Assembly (NCBI RefSeq): GCF_000346465.2
Contig: NC_034015.1
Span: 21,018,462 to 21,082,461 of the forward strand
Direction: 5' to 3'
Source of the DNA: Prunus persica
Taxonomy: Eukaryota > Streptophyta > Magnoliopsida > Rosales > Rosaceae
DNA: 64,000 nucleotides
Shown here piece after piece: positions 59,700-64,000 of this stretch. How positions within the stretch are numbered: position 1 is the stretch's first letter; each line of letters starts with the position of its first letter. The notes below the pieces were generated by a model, which did no database searches, had not been told where the DNA came from, and saw only the letters and a list, made by a program, of their open reading frames with translations. A program made the translations under genes and the position numbers.

Positions 59700-62600
59700 A
59701 TTCAACCCTTATTAAAAGCTGACTACGTTTGATCGCATTATAGACCCTAATAAAATTTAATTATTTATTATTTAGTGTTAATGACAGCTAATTATGTGAA
59801 AACCGTTCCACAATAAATATATGTGCGGCTGGGATGCAACTTGCCGGATCTGACGGTGGCGGTTACCCTAGTGGGGGCACGCTACTGGGACCCTTTTCAG
59901 ATCTGTCTCGTTATAAAACGAAAAGTCATGTCCCACGCGCTATATGGCATGTGGGTTGCATTTGCAACTCCTTCCTTGCCAAGGGCAACCAAAAGAAAAA
60001 GAAAAACAAAGACAAAACAACTCACAAGCAGCAAGCTCCATGGGATGGGAGCTTTCTGTCGTTGTATTCTTCCCTTTTTAAGTGGTTAGATTTAAATTAG
60101 GTTGCTCTAATTTAATATTTAAACAGCTGACACCTACAGTAGTCTCACAACTGTTCCAATATGCCTGTGGTCCAACCACTATCTTTTTCTTTCTTTTTTT
60201 TTGAGAAAAAAATATATGACACTGCTTCTCTTCATAGATAACTAAATTTACTAACTCAAAATTAATGACGTATTATTTTAATTTGTCTCAATTAAATTAA
60301 GTCATCGCGTAAAACACGTATACATTAACAGAAGTTAAATTGAGGCAAAATGAAACTAAGAATGAAATTACGATGTAACGAAATAATTAAAAGCATCTAT
60401 TCATACCTTAATGAAAAATTGGGCAAACCTACTTGCAAGTCAATTTTCTAGTATAAAAGAAAAAGGAGTAAAATGAAAATTGGGAGTGGAGTCACATGGC
60501 GGCATGTGGGGGCGACCCCACCCGTGGGAAGGTGTGAGAGGGTATGTGACAGTAGTACACTCCCGTTTTTCCCGGGACGGAGGTCGCTTTGTCGGGTTGT
60601 TTTGGCGGACACGATGCCTTGCGTTCATCCATCCCAAACTCAACCACTGAAGAACCTCCTTAACCTTACGTCAACAGAGAGTTGGTGCGCACGTTAATGC
60701 ACTACGCACCCCCTTTCTCTTCCTCATTGTGACACTGATTTGTGATTTGTGATTTGTGATTTGTTAGTGGGGTCCTCCAATGTGCATGTTTAAAGTTAAT
60801 AAGCAGCTGGCACTCACTCATTAATCCTTTGTTTAATCATCTTTTCACCGAAATTAATCTGTGCTTTTTCATTCATCATTTGTCGACATTTGTCATTTCG
60901 TATGATTTGATTTGATAATACTCAACTCAACCACCTCCACTATTTCACCACTTTCGTTGCATCATTCACCATCATGCATAGAGTTTTCCGGCTATTGGGA
61001 TTGGGGATTGATAGAGATAAGAGACTACACATTAGCTCGTGTGTTCTTTTGCTTGTGCTCTTTTTTCTTTCTTGATTCGAAGAAGAAAACATAAATTGCT
61101 AATCAACCATGACTAGCCTTAATTATGAAAAGTACATGTGTTCTTTAATTATTGAAGAGTGGATTCTCAGTATGTAACATCATTGCCGCTGACAAAGCTT
61201 ACATATGTTTATACTGAGTATATTCTATGACACAATTTGTGAGATGTTATATATTACTGGAATTTGGAAATTAAAGATAAGTTTAAACAAGTGTTAACAG
61301 ACAATAAAATTTGGTGAGAATGAGTAATTAGGTAGCCGTTGGTGCTTTATATTATGCATATATATTGATATTGGGATGCATAATGTTAAGATTTCAAAGT
61401 GACGGACCCTTAGTCCACTACTAGCAACATTAATATTGTTCTTAATTTAACCACCTGTTTAACTAGCCGATGTAAGGTTATTTTGTGAATTTTTCAACAC
61501 ATAATACTAATAGCTAGGTAAAGTTAAAAAACATGAATATATTATGTAGAATAGAATATAAGGGAAACTTGGTGTTTCACCCTCTACGTTGAGTTGAGCA
61601 TCGGCAGAATGTGAATATGGCTTAGCAACCAATACAAATTGAGGAGGAGGAGCAGGAGGAGGAAGCAGTTTGACAAAGGCAGTCAGGTTGTGTGTGTGTG
61701 CACGTGTACAAGGGCAGCGACAATTGCATGGAAATGCATGTATTCATTTGTCAGTATATCACTGACACCATCTACCAACACACATGCCCAACACGATTGA
61801 AGGGTTTTGTCGAGTTGATTTAACCCACGACTTTGTCTTTTCCCTTCCCAATTAGCAGCCTCTCTCCCTCTCTTTGGCTCTTTCCTCATGTCTTTTTCTT
61901 TTTCAATCTTTCAATCTTTCAATCTTTCAAATTTTCAAATTTAAATTGGTTTAATTCTCAATATTCAAGTATATCTATATATATATATAGCAAAAGATAG
62001 AGAATGGTGAAATATTCAAAATACCAGAAAATACCATTGGTTAAAGCAAACATTAAGAATTAAAATTATTAATTAAATGAGGATAATATGGTAAATTCAT
62101 AATTTTTTATATTAAAAAAATTAAAATTAAAAGAAAATTCAGATAATGGATCCTATTTTTATGGAACACAACTATCCATTATCTTTTTTAATTATAAAAT
62201 AAATTTAAATAATAAAAAAAAAACCCTCTCGCAAACGCAGAAGCGCGTGCAAAGAGACTAGTATAATTATAATTTATATATATATGTAAGACACACACAG
62301 AGACGGAGAAGCGAACATGCTGTACATGTGTTTTAAACACCTTATTATTATTCGATTATTATTATTATTATTATTATTCAATTATGTATCAATTTTCTTG
62401 ATTATTAATGAATTAATTAAGTACGTGTGGTGTAGGCAGTTTAGTGTAGGTGTTGGTTTCTACTGTTTAGGAGAAGAATCTCTGTTTGATTTTAAAGATC
62501 CCCTCCTACAAACAACACTCAACACTCTACGCATGCAGCTGCATAGGCAACAAAAAACATAAATAGTAAATTTGACAAGGACCTGCTCGTTCAGACGTTT

Positions 62601-63258
62601 TTTAGTTTTTGGAGATCCATCAAATTAAATAATCCAAATTTCCAAACCCTTCCAATAGGAAAACAAAAGAAAAGGAAAATATATATATATATGTATACCA
62701 TAATTCAGTATATCATACGACAGTCTTTAAGTTTAATTAATCTAGCTTGTGGGAATTAATGGTGTATTTACTAATTTTAATTTCTGTGTTTACTTCACAT
62801 TAAAAAATTAAAATTTAAATAATCACGGCGGTATTCATAGATTAAGTAGTATATATGTAGTTGAAGCTCATGGAATGGAAAGAAAAAAGGAAGCAGACAA
62901 AGTCTAAAGTAAAATACTAAGTCAAGAAAGTCGAGTGACCAAAATAGACTTTCGTTGGTTGCTGGTAGCCAAGAAAGAGACAGCCACATTTATCTGGTTT
63001 AAAAAGCTTACGTCTTCCTTTTACTTGGGAAATATGCAACAAGTCCTTAAAAGCAAACAAAAGAAAAGGGGAACCTAGAAAGAAATCCTTAAGCTTTAGG
63101 GCATCCTAATTAATTGCGATTATTAAATCAAGTTTTCCATTGACTTCTCAATATATTTCTACCAAAACCAAATGAATTAGCTTGAGGAATAGCTCCCAAC
63201 CCCACCCTAGCCTAGTAGCCTAGCTACATGTCTCAAAGTCTCAACCCCTAACACCACC

Positions 63259-63291
<33 letters not shown>

Positions 63292-63960
63292 ATCAATTTA
63301 CAAGACTTATGATTTTGAACAAAGGGGGACGTCATTGGGCCACAAGATCAGGCCTATTAAGCGTACAAATAATAGCTTCTTGTTTTTGTTCTTTCTTTTC
63401 GACCAATCAATCTGGCTAAAGTTATTTGAACCGTAACAATTCTCTACGTATATGTAAAATTTTATAAATTTATGCATCTGAACCATTGAGCTTTTGCAAT
63501 CATACAAGACGAGATGCTATATGTATGTAAAATTGTATAAATTTCTTCATGTATGGTATGAGATTCTTGTAAATTCAGTGTTTAACAAGTAATTTTGGCG
63601 ATATTACTAATTCAGTCATGTCATAAATAAAAAATTTATTTATTAATTAGTATTATTTATAAATTCTTGACATATCAACACTCAAATTAATAACATCATG
63701 TGACAATAATGTAACCATAACACTCAAAAGTTGCTCATTAAGATGCATGCCATCATATAAATGACCCTTCGTATAAAGAAAAAGGGGGAAAAGTTTAGTT
63801 GAATTTGAATTTATTAAAAATGAAGATCAGTCAAATGGTTCATTCAAATGTCATCAATTTGACATTTGAAGTGAATATGAAATAACTATATATGGAAAAA
63901 TTTAGAATTTAAATTGATTAGACATAATGAATTATTTGAAAATTTATGCAATTCTTGTCT
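59700..63960. other. Intergenic to the window end, nothing coding recognised
   Basis: AT-rich, with tandem GTGATTTGT (about 60735-60765), tandem TCTTTCAA (61905-61930), (ATT)n at about 62355-62378, (AT)n near 63261-63285, and several shorter AT runs. Upstream regulatory DNA of the MIR396a-type gene is probably at its left edge. Confidence 0.55.

Positions 63961-63964
<4 letters not shown>

Positions 63965-63994
<30 letters not shown>
63965..63994. repeat. (GA)n microsatellite at the window edge
   Basis: About 30 bp of GA, six bases before the end of the window. Confidence 0.95.
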
Positions 63995-63995
<1 letters not shown>

Positions 63996-64000
63996 ACCCA

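Noticed and set aside
1..64000. CRISPR arrays, bacterial operons, phage or integron-like systems
   Set aside because: No spaced identical repeats, ribosome-binding sites or compact operons; the DNA is plainly a plant nuclear genome.

Overview
This window is nuclear DNA from a flowering plant, most likely a core eudicot. The genes have many short exons with GT-AG introns and AT-rich introns and intergenic DNA. All recognisable proteins belong to plant families, and conserved plant microRNA hairpins are present. The many long (CT)n/(GA)n tracts and the protein wording suggest a woody rosid such as Prunus or another Rosaceae; that placement is an impression, not a measurement.

Layout, left to right. 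0.4-1.5 kb (-): GT17-family N-acetylglucosaminyltransferase. 3.87-4.41 kb: a small LTR-retrotransposon derivative whose two ends are inverted copies of the same LTR end, flanked by a 5-bp target duplication. 5.27-6.48 kb (-): IAA29-like Aux/IAA repressor, four exons. 6.5-13.9 kb: gene-poor, with a fold-back MITE and a 13-bp minisatellite. 13.93-15.02 kb (+): R2R3-MYB of the MYB82 type. 15.83-21.50 kb (-): 15-exon TBC Rab-GAP. 22.24-22.67 kb: decayed RNase H-like fragment. 23.68-27.69 kb (+): ten-exon UGNT1-like nucleotide-sugar transporter. 31.34-31.44 kb (+): MIR171 hairpin. 32.83-33.67 kb (+): U11/U12-25K-like ubiquitin-fold protein. 35.16-38.15 kb (-): RLCK-VII (PBL34-36-like) kinase. 41.43-43.87 kb (+): CUE-domain coiled-coil protein. 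44.6 kb: MITE. 45.34-46.03 kb (-): membrane-anchored calmodulin-like protein. 47-53 kb: SINE copies and a tandemly duplicated hAT-like MITE. 54.2 and 59.2 kb: two MIR396 hairpins, one of each mature type, facing each other.

The genes are independent transcription units, not an operon. Several act in growth and signalling: IAA29-like (auxin), MYB82-like (epidermal fate with bHLH partners), MIR171 (HAM/SCL GRAS mRNAs), MIR396 (GRF mRNAs), RLCK and CML (membrane and calcium signalling). Their proximity here need not mean joint function.

The observations most worth a second look are the convergent MIR396a/MIR396b-type pair, the inverted-LTR element with target duplication, a (CT)n tract starting at a 5' splice site of the TBC gene, a duplicated decoy splice donor in the transporter, and the duplicated hAT-like MITE. 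All multi-exon models were built by hand from splice signals, reading-frame continuity and recalled family sequences. UTRs were not determined.
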